Shown one piece after another: positions 5,094 through 11,804 of a stretch of DNA of 16,867 bases. Numbering within the stretch: position 1 is the first letter of the stretch; the number at the start of each line of letters is the position of its first letter. Below the pieces are notes generated by a model. That model did no database searches. It saw only the letters and a list, made by a program, of their open reading frames with translations, and had not been told where the DNA came from. Source of the stretch: Chloroflexota bacterium. GTDB taxonomy: Bacteria; Chloroflexota; Dormibacteria; Dormibacterales; Dormibacteraceae. Position numbers and translations under genes: made by a program. The stretch is from assembly GCA_005880755.1 (NCBI GenBank), contig VBGV01000062.1, forward strand, positions 1 through 16,867, given 5' to 3'.

Positions 5094-6324
5094 GGCGCCC
5101 AGTTTCCATGACCAGGGCCAGTTCGCGCAAGAACGATTCGACGTCGGTGACCAGACCGATCGACTGCCAGCTGCCGCGGTCGGCAAGCTTGGTCACGACA
5201 GCCGGGTTGATGTCGACACATACGGTGCGCACGCCGGCGGGCAGCATGTTGCCCGTGGCGATGGAGTGCAGCATGGTCGAAAGCATCAGCGCGATGCGCA
5301 CTCCCCGCAGCGCGATTCGCATCTGTCGCTGCGCTTCGACCATCTCCGTGATCACGTCCGGAAGCGGACCGTCATCGCGGACCGACCCCGCCAGCACGAT
5401 CTCGACGTCGTGCTCGATCGCGGACTTCATCACACCCGAGCGCAGCTCGCCGCGCTCGACCATTTGCCGCAGGCCGCCGGCCGAGCGGACGCGGTTGATG
5501 GCGCGCATGTGGTGCTCGTGCCCGTGTTCGATGGCCAGCCCGCTTTCGATGTTCACCCCCAGAGCCGTGCCGAACAGCGCCGACTCGACGTCATGGACGG
5601 CGAGCGCGTTGCCGGCGAAGAGCACCTGGACGAAACCGAGCTCGATCAAGCGCGAGAGGTAGACGCCCGCTCCGGTGTGGACCACGGCGGGTCCGGCCAC
5701 GACCAGGATGCGCCCGCCCGCCTCTCGTACGTGGCGCATCTCATGCGCGATGCCGGCGATGAGAACCTTCTTCGGTTTCTCGGCCGAGACCTCGCTGCCC
5801 ATGAAACTGAAGATCTCGGTCTGCCTGGAGCGCTCGAGAGGGGTGACGCGCACGCCCTGATGGCCGATCACCACCTCCATCCCTGGTTTCGCGTCCTGGA
5901 AGACGATGCACCACGCGCGACCTGCCTTGCGGTCGACCGCGATCGCGGCGTCCATCTCGATGTTCTCAACCGGTATCCAGCGACTGTCGACGAGCACCTC
6001 CGTGGGCAGGTTGCTCGTCGAGTAAAAGCCTTCGGGAAACACTCCCTCGTGCGCCACCTTGTCCACGCGCACGGGCTGCTCGTGCTCGGCCGTCGCGCCG
6101 AGGGCGCGAGCACGCTGCACGATCCGGTCGAGCAGCTCCGCCGTTTCGGCATAGACCTCCATCCGGCAGATCGACGGATCGGTTTTGTGCTGACCGACCC
6201 TCAGCTCCTCGACCGTGAAGTTGCCACCCAGGTCCATGATCAGGTCCATCACCTGCGGCAGCATCATCGAGTCGATGATGTGGCCCTGCAGGACCAGGCG
6301 TGCGGTATGCCGTCCCTCGCTCAA
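5086..6324 (-). CDS. TIGR00300-family protein (LOR/SDH region; archaeal-type ornithine cyclodeaminase)
   Basis: The 412-residue length matches this family. The N-terminal LOR/SDH conserved region covers about residues 5-100 (HTARLVLQGHIIDSMMLPQV, then GGNFTVEELRVGQHKTDPS). The C-terminal half is Rossmann-like, with a glycine-rich ILVVAGPAVVHTGAGVYLSR at about residue 230 and conserved ALFGTALGVNIESG and EHGHEHHMRAINRVR. Relatives include the methanogen ornithine cyclodeaminase and the C-terminal part of cyanobacterial ArgZ/AgrE, so conversion of ornithine to proline and ammonia is the leading guess. I chose TTG 6324, which overlaps the pyrF stop (TTGA), over a longer reading inside pyrF. The family is secure, the reaction less so. 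Confidence 0.85.
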   Translation of the reverse strand: MSEGRHTARLVLQGHIIDSMMLPQVMDLIMDLGGNFTVEELRVGQHKTDPSICRMEVYAETAELLDRIVQRARALGATAEHEQPVRVDKVAHEGVFPEGFYSTSNLPTEVLVDSRWIPVENIEMDAAIAVDRKAGRAWCIVFQDAKPGMEVVIGHQGVRVTPLERSRQTEIFSFMGSEVSAEKPKKVLIAGIAHEMRHVREAGGRILVVAGPAVVHTGAGVYLSRLIELGFVQVLFAGNALAVHDVESALFGTALGVNIESGLAIEHGHEHHMRAINRVRSAGGLRQMVERGELRSGVMKSAIEHDVEIVLAGSVRDDGPLPDVITEMVEAQRQMRIALRGVRIALMLSTMLHSIATGNMLPAGVRTVCVDINPAVVTKLADRGSWQSIGLVTDVESFLRELALVMETGRHG

Positions 6325-7100
6325 CGGCGCACGCCGATCACCGCGTTGATCTGCGCCTTCAGTGCGGCGGTCTCGCGCGCCGGGCTCGATGCGTAGATCA
6401 CGCTGCGGCTGGCCGAGATCAGGCACGACGCCGGGTCTCCGTTCCAGGCCGCGCGCACCGCGGCCTCGACGTCCCCGCCTTGCGCCCCGACTCCGGGAAG
6501 TAGAAACGGAAGTTGCGAGACACGGCGGACGTCAGCGACCTCGGTCGGGGCGGTCGCACCAACGACCAGCCCGACGTTCCCGCTCGCGTTCAATCGCTCG
6601 GCCAGCGCCGCGACATGCTGATAGACGGGCTCGCCGCCCGCCTCGAGGTGCTGCAGATCCTTCGCTCCAGGATTCGAGGTGCGGCACAGCACGTACACGC
6701 CGCGGTCCTCGTATCGGGTGAACTCGCGCAGCGAGTCCGAGCCGAGGTAGGGATTCACCGTCGCAGCATCCATGGCGAGCGTGCCGAAGACCGCTTTCGC
6801 GTACGCCCGCATCGTGTTGTCCATGTCACCGCGCTTGGCGTCGAACAGGAATGGTGTGTTTGGCGCCTCGTCGCGCAGCTCCATCAACGCCGCCCAACCG
6901 TCAGGTCCGTACTGTTCCCAGAAAGCGCTGTTGGGCTTGAAGCAGCACACATGCTCCTCGGTCTGCCGAACCACCTCGCGGCAGTGGCGCAGGGCGCCGG
7001 CCGCACCGCCCTCGATGCGTTCAGGGTCGGGATCGAGGCCCACGCACAGGAGGGTTTGGCGCTCGCGGGAAAGCGTGCGGAGGCGCTCGAAGTAGCTCAC
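6321..7100 (-). CDS. pyrF: Orotidine-5'-phosphate decarboxylase (type 2)
   Basis: This enzyme catalyses the last step of UMP synthesis, decarboxylating OMP to UMP. The 259 residues fit the longer type 2 subfamily. Active-site landmarks are CVGLDPDPERI, FKPNSAFWEQYG, the catalytic FDAKRGDMDNT (D87, K89, D92), VNPYLGSDSL, GVYVLCRTSNPGAKDLQ and LLPGVGAQGGD near the phosphate site. GTG 7100 puts SYFERLRTL at the N-terminus, as in relatives. The longer reading to 7205 would translate structured repeat B. A -10-like TACGAT (7109-7114) lies 8 nt upstream and no Shine-Dalgarno is seen, so a leaderless start is possible. The stop overlaps the next gene by 4 nt. Confidence 0.94.
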   Translation of the reverse strand: MSYFERLRTLSRERQTLLCVGLDPDPERIEGGAAGALRHCREVVRQTEEHVCCFKPNSAFWEQYGPDGWAALMELRDEAPNTPFLFDAKRGDMDNTMRAYAKAVFGTLAMDAATVNPYLGSDSLREFTRYEDRGVYVLCRTSNPGAKDLQHLEAGGEPVYQHVAALAERLNASGNVGLVVGATAPTEVADVRRVSQLPFLLPGVGAQGGDVEAAVRAAWNGDPASCLISASRSVIYASSPARETAALKAQINAVIGVRR

Positions 7101-7108
7101 GTGCAGAA

Positions 7109-7114
7109 ATCGTA
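7109..7114 (-). promoter_or_regulatory. Candidate -10 of pyrF
   Basis: TACGAT on the minus strand lies 8 nt before the GTG start. No good -35 is visible. Support comes from the same short spacing at other first genes in this window. Confidence 0.3.
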
Positions 7115-7140
7115 GCCGTGACCCATAGACGACCAGCCCG

Positions 7141-7217
7141 CCGCCGCGATCGACGAGTGCGCAGTTTGGGGCCTTTCGGGCAGCTCGGATAGGCCCCTTT
7201 TGCAACAGTCGTCGCGG
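7141..7217 (-). repeat. Structured repeat, copy B (about 77 nt, hairpin-forming)
   Basis: This is the second copy of the element at 838-914, read on the minus strand. It begins directly after the radical SAM stop codon (7218-7220) and precedes pyrF. CCGCGA pairs with TCGCGG, CGACTG with CACTCG (one mismatch), and GGGGCC with GGCCCC around an 18-nt loop of the same length as copy A. Read on the plus strand, the inner stem is followed by TTTT, like a terminator, but no plus-strand gene ends there. Confidence 0.75.
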
Positions 7218-8672
7218 TTAAGGGGTGCGCGCAACCCTATTCAACTGGGCGGTCACCTGCTCCCGATAGCCGACCGAGTTGTACGCGCAAAAAGGAATCA
7301 GGCGCCCGTCCGGGATGATGAACTCGACGCAGCACTTCATCACGTTCTTGACGTTGAAGGTCCACGGATCCATGAAGTCGCGTGTGTTCACCATGAAAAC
7401 GTGACGTGCCAGGTCGGTCGAACCGTGGCTCGACAGCGGAAGTCCAACGTGGCAGGCGGGACACCGCGAGGCCGCGCCATTAACGGCGCGGTGCACGTCG
7501 CCGGCCGAAACGTCGGAACCGACCGGCGCCGATGAGCTCCACAAGCGTTCGAGGGTCGCCAGGATCTCCTGGTCGAACGTCGCGAGAGTCCGGTTCTTCA
7601 AGTAATCGAGGTGACCCTCGACGTCGACCAGACGCGTGATCGGCGTGACCTCATCACCGCTAAGGAGCGCATACGTGACGAAGTTGCAGGTTGGCATGCA
7701 GCACGGCACGGGCACGAAGTCATCCATCCGGAAGCGCCCCGCGGTTTGCAGCTCCAATGACTTGAGCACGTCGGGGATGGTCATCCGGTTCATCGGATCC
7801 ATGGCAAGGTGGCGCTGAGCCCGGAATGCAGGTTGGAAATTGACCCCGAAGACTGCGGGATGGCGCAGCCCGAAGTCGACGATCGCGCCTATCTCATGGT
7901 CGTTCACGCCTCGTTCGATGGCCGCGACGAGGACCGCGCGCACATCCGCCTCGGCCAGCCTGTCAAGGGTCTTGAGCTTGGTCTCGACCAGGTCTTGCCG
8001 GCCGCGCAACAAAAGATTGGTTCCCGGGTCGAACCCGTCGAACTGTAGGTAAACGGTGGGTTTCAGATCGGCGAGGCGGGACAAAAGGCGGTCGTCGTGC
8101 GCCAGCCTCAACCCGTTGCTGTTGATCATCACGTGCCGGATCCCGCGGTCCTGGGCCATTGCCACGAAGTCGAGGAGCAGAGGATGCAGGGTCGGCTCGC
8201 CGCCGGAGAGCTGCACGACCTCGGGCGTGCCCTCCGCCGCGACGAAGCTGTCGAGCATGAATCCCACCTGGCCGTGGTCGAGCTCGAAGCCATCGCGCGC
8301 CAGGTGCGTGCCCGAATTGGCAAAGCACAACGGGCAGTCGAGGTTGCACGCCGAGTTGATCTCGATCAATCCGAGGCATGCGTGCTGCTTGTGCTCGGGG
8401 CAGAGGCCGCAGTCGTGCGGACATCCGTCCCTGACCTCGGTCTGGAACTGCAGCGGCAGAGTTCCAGGCTTGTTGAACGGCGCGATTGCCGCGTAAAGCT
8501 TGGCGTCGCCGAACACCAGCGCCTCGAACCAGCCGTGGCTCGGACAGCGTTTGCGCATGATCACGCGGTTCTCGCGGAACAGGATCTGGGCGTCGATGAC
8601 CCGCTTGCATTCCGGGCACAAGCTGCGGGTAAGCTCCCAGAAGATGTCGGGCCGGTCGACGCGAGCCGCCAC
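7218..8672 (-). CDS. Radical SAM enzyme of the MJ0619/Tes (tetraether lipid synthase-like) family
   Basis: The product has 484 residues. An N-terminal rubredoxin-like segment (C19-P-E-C22, then C43-P-S-H) precedes a Cys cluster GCPHDCGLCPEHKQHACLG (C84, C88, C91, C99). Next comes the radical SAM motif CNLDCPLC (C109, C113, C116), binding the [4Fe-4S] that cleaves SAM, then the SAM-contact QLSGGEPTLHP. More Cys groups follow (CCMPTC, RCPAC, KCC, FCAYN). This multi-cluster layout is that of COG1964 proteins such as MJ0619 and Tes, which joins lipid tails to make tetraethers; other members are annotated as pterin methyltransferases. GTG 8672 starts 1 nt after the preceding stop. It lies in a unit with an lgt-like gene, which favours a lipid role. 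The actual substrate is unproven. Confidence 0.82.
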   Translation of the reverse strand: MAARVDRPDIFWELTRSLCPECKRVIDAQILFRENRVIMRKRCPSHGWFEALVFGDAKLYAAIAPFNKPGTLPLQFQTEVRDGCPHDCGLCPEHKQHACLGLIEINSACNLDCPLCFANSGTHLARDGFELDHGQVGFMLDSFVAAEGTPEVVQLSGGEPTLHPLLLDFVAMAQDRGIRHVMINSNGLRLAHDDRLLSRLADLKPTVYLQFDGFDPGTNLLLRGRQDLVETKLKTLDRLAEADVRAVLVAAIERGVNDHEIGAIVDFGLRHPAVFGVNFQPAFRAQRHLAMDPMNRMTIPDVLKSLELQTAGRFRMDDFVPVPCCMPTCNFVTYALLSGDEVTPITRLVDVEGHLDYLKNRTLATFDQEILATLERLWSSSAPVGSDVSAGDVHRAVNGAASRCPACHVGLPLSSHGSTDLARHVFMVNTRDFMDPWTFNVKNVMKCCVEFIIPDGRLIPFCAYNSVGYREQVTAQLNRVARTP

Positions 8673-8673
8673 G

Positions 8674-9180
8674 TCAGGGCACCCCGCCGCGGCCACCGAA
8701 GCAAATGATCGCAATGAAGATCCCGGCCAGCAGGGCAAGACCGAGAGCAATCCCGTATGCGAGCAACATGCCGAGGGCGACTGGAGGCCGGATGATGGCG
8801 AAAAGGACCAGGGCCCCGAAGTTGAGCACCCATGGCATCAGGGCAAGAAGTGAACCTGCCTGGCCATAGACGGCACCGCCCAAAGCGCCGATCAGGATGA
8901 CAAGAGCGATGTTGCCGGCGATGACGCCCACGAAACCAAGCCAGAAATCACGCCACCAGCCCGGGGGTCGACCACGCTTGGATAAAGGCCCGACAAAATC
9001 CGGTGCCGAATAAGGATTGTCCACCGACTGCCAGCTGGAGCCGTCCCACCAGTACTGACGATCCGCTGTCCACCACAACTGCCCATCCCAGACGTGTTGT
9101 TTGGGGTCGAAATCGTCCGCATTGGGCCCAGGTCCTTCATGCGGCGGCGGTGTGGTATCGGGCGGCCGATCCTCAGACAA
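8674..9180 (-). CDS. Membrane protein with Trp-rich DUF2510-like N-terminal motif
   Basis: The product has 168 residues. An acidic, Pro-rich soluble N-terminus leads to a Trp-rich block VWDGQLWWTADRQYWWDGSS at about residues 30-49, resembling the short DUF2510 motif (W..D....YWDG..W) found at the start of many actinobacterial-type membrane proteins. About four hydrophobic segments follow (FWLGFVGVIAGNIALVILIG, LMPWVLNFGALVLFAII, VALGMLLAYGIALGLALLAG and a short FIAIICFGG end). The TTG start at 9180 overlaps the lgt-like gene by 8 nt, and the stop is 1 nt from the radical SAM start. It is thus locked into that operon and may be its membrane partner. The function is unknown. Confidence 0.75.
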   Translation of the reverse strand: MSEDRPPDTTPPPHEGPGPNADDFDPKQHVWDGQLWWTADRQYWWDGSSWQSVDNPYSAPDFVGPLSKRGRPPGWWRDFWLGFVGVIAGNIALVILIGALGGAVYGQAGSLLALMPWVLNFGALVLFAIIRPPVALGMLLAYGIALGLALLAGIFIAIICFGGRGGVP

Positions 9181-9937
9181 CTTGCGTTGCCGGCCTGCGA
9201 CGCTGCGCCCGCACGAAGTATGCGGCGACGAGTGCCAGGAGCGCGAGGCAGAAGAACTGCTGCCCTGTCAGCCCCCACGCGATGACTTCGTTGTTGCGCA
9301 CGAACTCGATGAAAAACCGAACCACGGCGTACCCCGCGACGCCGAATTTCAGCAACCTTCCGTCCTGGAAATGGGGGTTGTCGCGCAACGCGAGCAGCAC
9401 CACAAACCACAGCAGGTTGAATCCAGCGTCGTATAGCGGCGCGGGATGCACCAAGTAATCCGACCCCGCAACAGGCTGGACGCCCCACGGGACCGAAGTC
9501 GGTTTGCCGAGGCCGTCCTCACCGGAGAGAAAATCTCCGATTCGCCCGACTGCCATGCCCAGGGCCATCGCCGGCGCGAACGCGTCGCACGCGCAGCCCT
9601 CCTTGCCGATTACGCGGCTGGCCACATAGCCCGCGATGTATGCGCCGGCGATCGCTCCCAGGATCGAGCCGGGGCCGATCCGAGGATCGAACAGCTTGTA
9701 GAAGTCGAGCACGATCGGGGCCGTCGACGGTCCATTGAAAAAGAGGATCGAGAGCCGCGCCCCAACCATGGCTCCGACAAATCCGGCGAGACCAATCGGA
9801 ACGACTTCCTGGAGCGGCCATTTCCGTCGCCGGGCCTCATATGCCACCCACGCAAGCAGCACCACGATGCCGAGCGCAAGGAAAAAGGGGTGGGAGTAGA
9901 CCTTGACGCCGAAGACCTCAAAGAGGACGGGCCTCAT
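9173..9937 (-). CDS. lgt: Prolipoprotein diacylglyceryl transferase (Lgt) or Lgt-like enzyme
   Basis: Lgt moves diacylglycerol from phosphatidylglycerol to the lipobox cysteine of prolipoproteins in the cytoplasmic membrane. The 254-residue protein has about seven membrane helices. It opens with VFGVKVYSHPFFLALGI and carries the Lgt signature as GRIGDFLSGEDGLGKPT, then VPWGVQP and HPAPLYDAGFNLLWF. The usual signature is GRIGNF-NGE; here the first Asn is Asp and the second is Ser, so the enzyme is divergent at the active-site signature. ATG 9937 begins the unit. AATACT (9945-9950) lies 7 nt upstream as a possible -10, divergent from nadE. A diverged Lgt paralogue with another lipid substrate is possible, given the radical SAM neighbour. 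Confidence 0.85.
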   Translation of the reverse strand: MRPVLFEVFGVKVYSHPFFLALGIVVLLAWVAYEARRRKWPLQEVVPIGLAGFVGAMVGARLSILFFNGPSTAPIVLDFYKLFDPRIGPGSILGAIAGAYIAGYVASRVIGKEGCACDAFAPAMALGMAVGRIGDFLSGEDGLGKPTSVPWGVQPVAGSDYLVHPAPLYDAGFNLLWFVVLLALRDNPHFQDGRLLKFGVAGYAVVRFFIEFVRNNEVIAWGLTGQQFFCLALLALVAAYFVRAQRRRPATQVV

Positions 9938-10021
9938 GCCTGGCAGTATTTATTCTCGCCCATTGCACGCGATCCTGTCAGGGTGCCGAGGCGGGTTGCG
10001 CCGGCCCGTCAAAATTGACTT

Positions 10022-11767
10022 GTGAGGATTGCGCTCGCGCAGGTCAACCCGACGGTGGGCGACCTGGCCGGGAATTCGCAGCTGATCGTCGGCTGGATGG
10101 AAAAGGCGCGCGACGCCGGCGCCGATATCGTTTGCTTCCCCGAGCTCGCGATCACCGGTTACCCGCCGGAGGACCTCGTCCTCAAGCCCGCGTTCGTGCG
10201 CGACAACCTCGCCCAGCTGAACCTCATCGCGCAGGCCGCGAAAGGCATCGCCGTGGTAGTCGGCTTCGTCGACGAGGATGGGGACCTCTTCAACGCCGCC
10301 GCATTCCTTCAGGACGGCGAGGTCAAGGCGGTCTATCACAAGGTCTTCCTGCCCAACTACGGGGTCTTCGACGAGAAGCGCTATTTCGAGCCGGGACACC
10401 GCAGCCCGATCATCGAGATCGGCGGAGCCCGGGTCGGGCTCTCGGTCTGTGAAGACTGCTGGTTCCCCGCCGGTCCTATGGCATGGGAGGCACACCACGG
10501 CGCGCAGGTCCTCATCAACATCAACGGCTCGCCCTACCACTACGGCAAGCGCGCGCCGCGCGAGGCGATGGTCGGCGGACGGGCGGCGGACTACGGCGCG
10601 TATGTCGCCTGGGTCAACACCGTCGGCGGCCAGGACGAGCTCGTCTTTGACGGCAACAGCGTGGTGTTCGACCCGCATGGGCGCCTTCTGGCGCGGGCGG
10701 CGTCGTTCGAGCCGGAGCTGCTCCTGTGCGATATCGACACCGGCACGCCCGTCCACCGTCCGCTGGAAAAGATCCGCCACGAAGCCGAGGGAGCGGAGCG
10801 CCTGGAGCTCGAGGTCACCGAGATTGGTGTGGGCGGCGCCGACCGCACCCTCACCAAGCCCGCGATCACCCCGCGCGTGGCCCAACCGCTGGAAGGCGCG
10901 GCGGAGATCTACACGGCGGTCGTGCTGGCCACGCACGACTACATGCGCAAGCAGGGTTTCGAGAAGGTGGTCATCGGTATGTCTGGCGGCGTCGACTCGG
11001 CCTTGACCGCCGCCATCGCGTGTGACGCGTTGGGCGCGCGGAACGTGATCGGCGTCCGCATGCCCTCGCGTCACACGTCGACCGAAAGTCTCGAGGACGC
11101 GGAACTGGTGGCCGAGAACCTCGGCATGCAGCTGATGGACTTCTCGATCGAGCCGCCGCACAAGGGATTCGAAGAGATCCTCGGTCCGGTCTTCAAGGGC
11201 ACCACGCCGGGCGTCGCGGAGGAAAACCTGCAGCCGCGGATCCGCTCGACCATCCTTCATGCCCTTTCCAACAAGTTCGGCTACATCGTGCTGAGCACCG
11301 GCAACAAATCCGAGCTGGCGACTGGTTACGGCACGTTGTACGGAGACATCGCCGGCGGTTACGCGGTGCTGAAGGACATCACCAAGACGGCCGTCTACGA
11401 GCTCTGCCGTTATCGCAACTCGCTCGGCGCGGCGATTCCGGAACGGGTGATCACCAAGCCGCCATCAGCCGAGCTGAAGCCTGGCCAGAAGGACGTCGAC
11501 AGCCTGCCGCCCTACGCCGAGCTCGACCCGATCCTCCGCGGCTACATCGAAGACGACCTGAGTCCCGAAGAGCTCGTCGCCGCCGGCAACAAGCCGGAGA
11601 CGGTGGCCCGCGTGATCCAGCTGGTCGACCGCAGCGAGTACAAGCGCCGCCAGGCCCCGCCGGGCGTGAAGATCACGCCCCGCGCGTTCGGTCGCGACCG
11701 GCGGATGCCGATCGTCAACCGGTACAGTCCGAACGGCGTCCAGCCGGCGGAGAAGCCGAACCGCTAG
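10022..11767 (+). CDS. nadE: Glutamine-dependent NAD+ synthetase
   Basis: This enzyme catalyses the final step of NAD+ synthesis: the amidation of nicotinic acid adenine dinucleotide with ATP, using ammonia released from glutamine. The 581-residue, two-domain protein has an N-terminal nitrilase-fold glutaminase (about 1-270) with the Glu-Lys-Cys triad at E41 (FPELAITGYPPEDL), K107 (YHKVFLPNYGVFDEKRYF) and C143 (LSVCEDCWFP). The C-terminal synthetase has the ATP P-loop SGGVDS (321-326) and conserved STGNKSELATGYGTLYGD. GTG 10022 begins VRIALAQVNPTVGD, the normal family start. No Shine-Dalgarno is seen; CAAAAT lies 6 nt upstream, so it may be leaderless. It ends 37 nt before the lpd frame. Confidence 0.97.
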   Translation: MRIALAQVNPTVGDLAGNSQLIVGWMEKARDAGADIVCFPELAITGYPPEDLVLKPAFVRDNLAQLNLIAQAAKGIAVVVGFVDEDGDLFNAAAFLQDGEVKAVYHKVFLPNYGVFDEKRYFEPGHRSPIIEIGGARVGLSVCEDCWFPAGPMAWEAHHGAQVLININGSPYHYGKRAPREAMVGGRAADYGAYVAWVNTVGGQDELVFDGNSVVFDPHGRLLARAASFEPELLLCDIDTGTPVHRPLEKIRHEAEGAERLELEVTEIGVGGADRTLTKPAITPRVAQPLEGAAEIYTAVVLATHDYMRKQGFEKVVIGMSGGVDSALTAAIACDALGARNVIGVRMPSRHTSTESLEDAELVAENLGMQLMDFSIEPPHKGFEEILGPVFKGTTPGVAEENLQPRIRSTILHALSNKFGYIVLSTGNKSELATGYGTLYGDIAGGYAVLKDITKTAVYELCRYRNSLGAAIPERVITKPPSAELKPGQKDVDSLPPYAELDPILRGYIEDDLSPEELVAAGNKPETVARVIQLVDRSEYKRRQAPPGVKITPRAFGRDRRMPIVNRYSPNGVQPAEKPNR

Positions 11768-11804
11768 GCATAATTTCTGTCGATAGGACGTATAGGTAGG
11801 AGCT

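Noticed and set aside
7148..7205. Copy B of the repeat as a plain intrinsic terminator
   Set aside because: The inner stem followed by TTTT appears only when read on the plus strand, where no gene is ending; in the direction of the surrounding genes there is no T-run.
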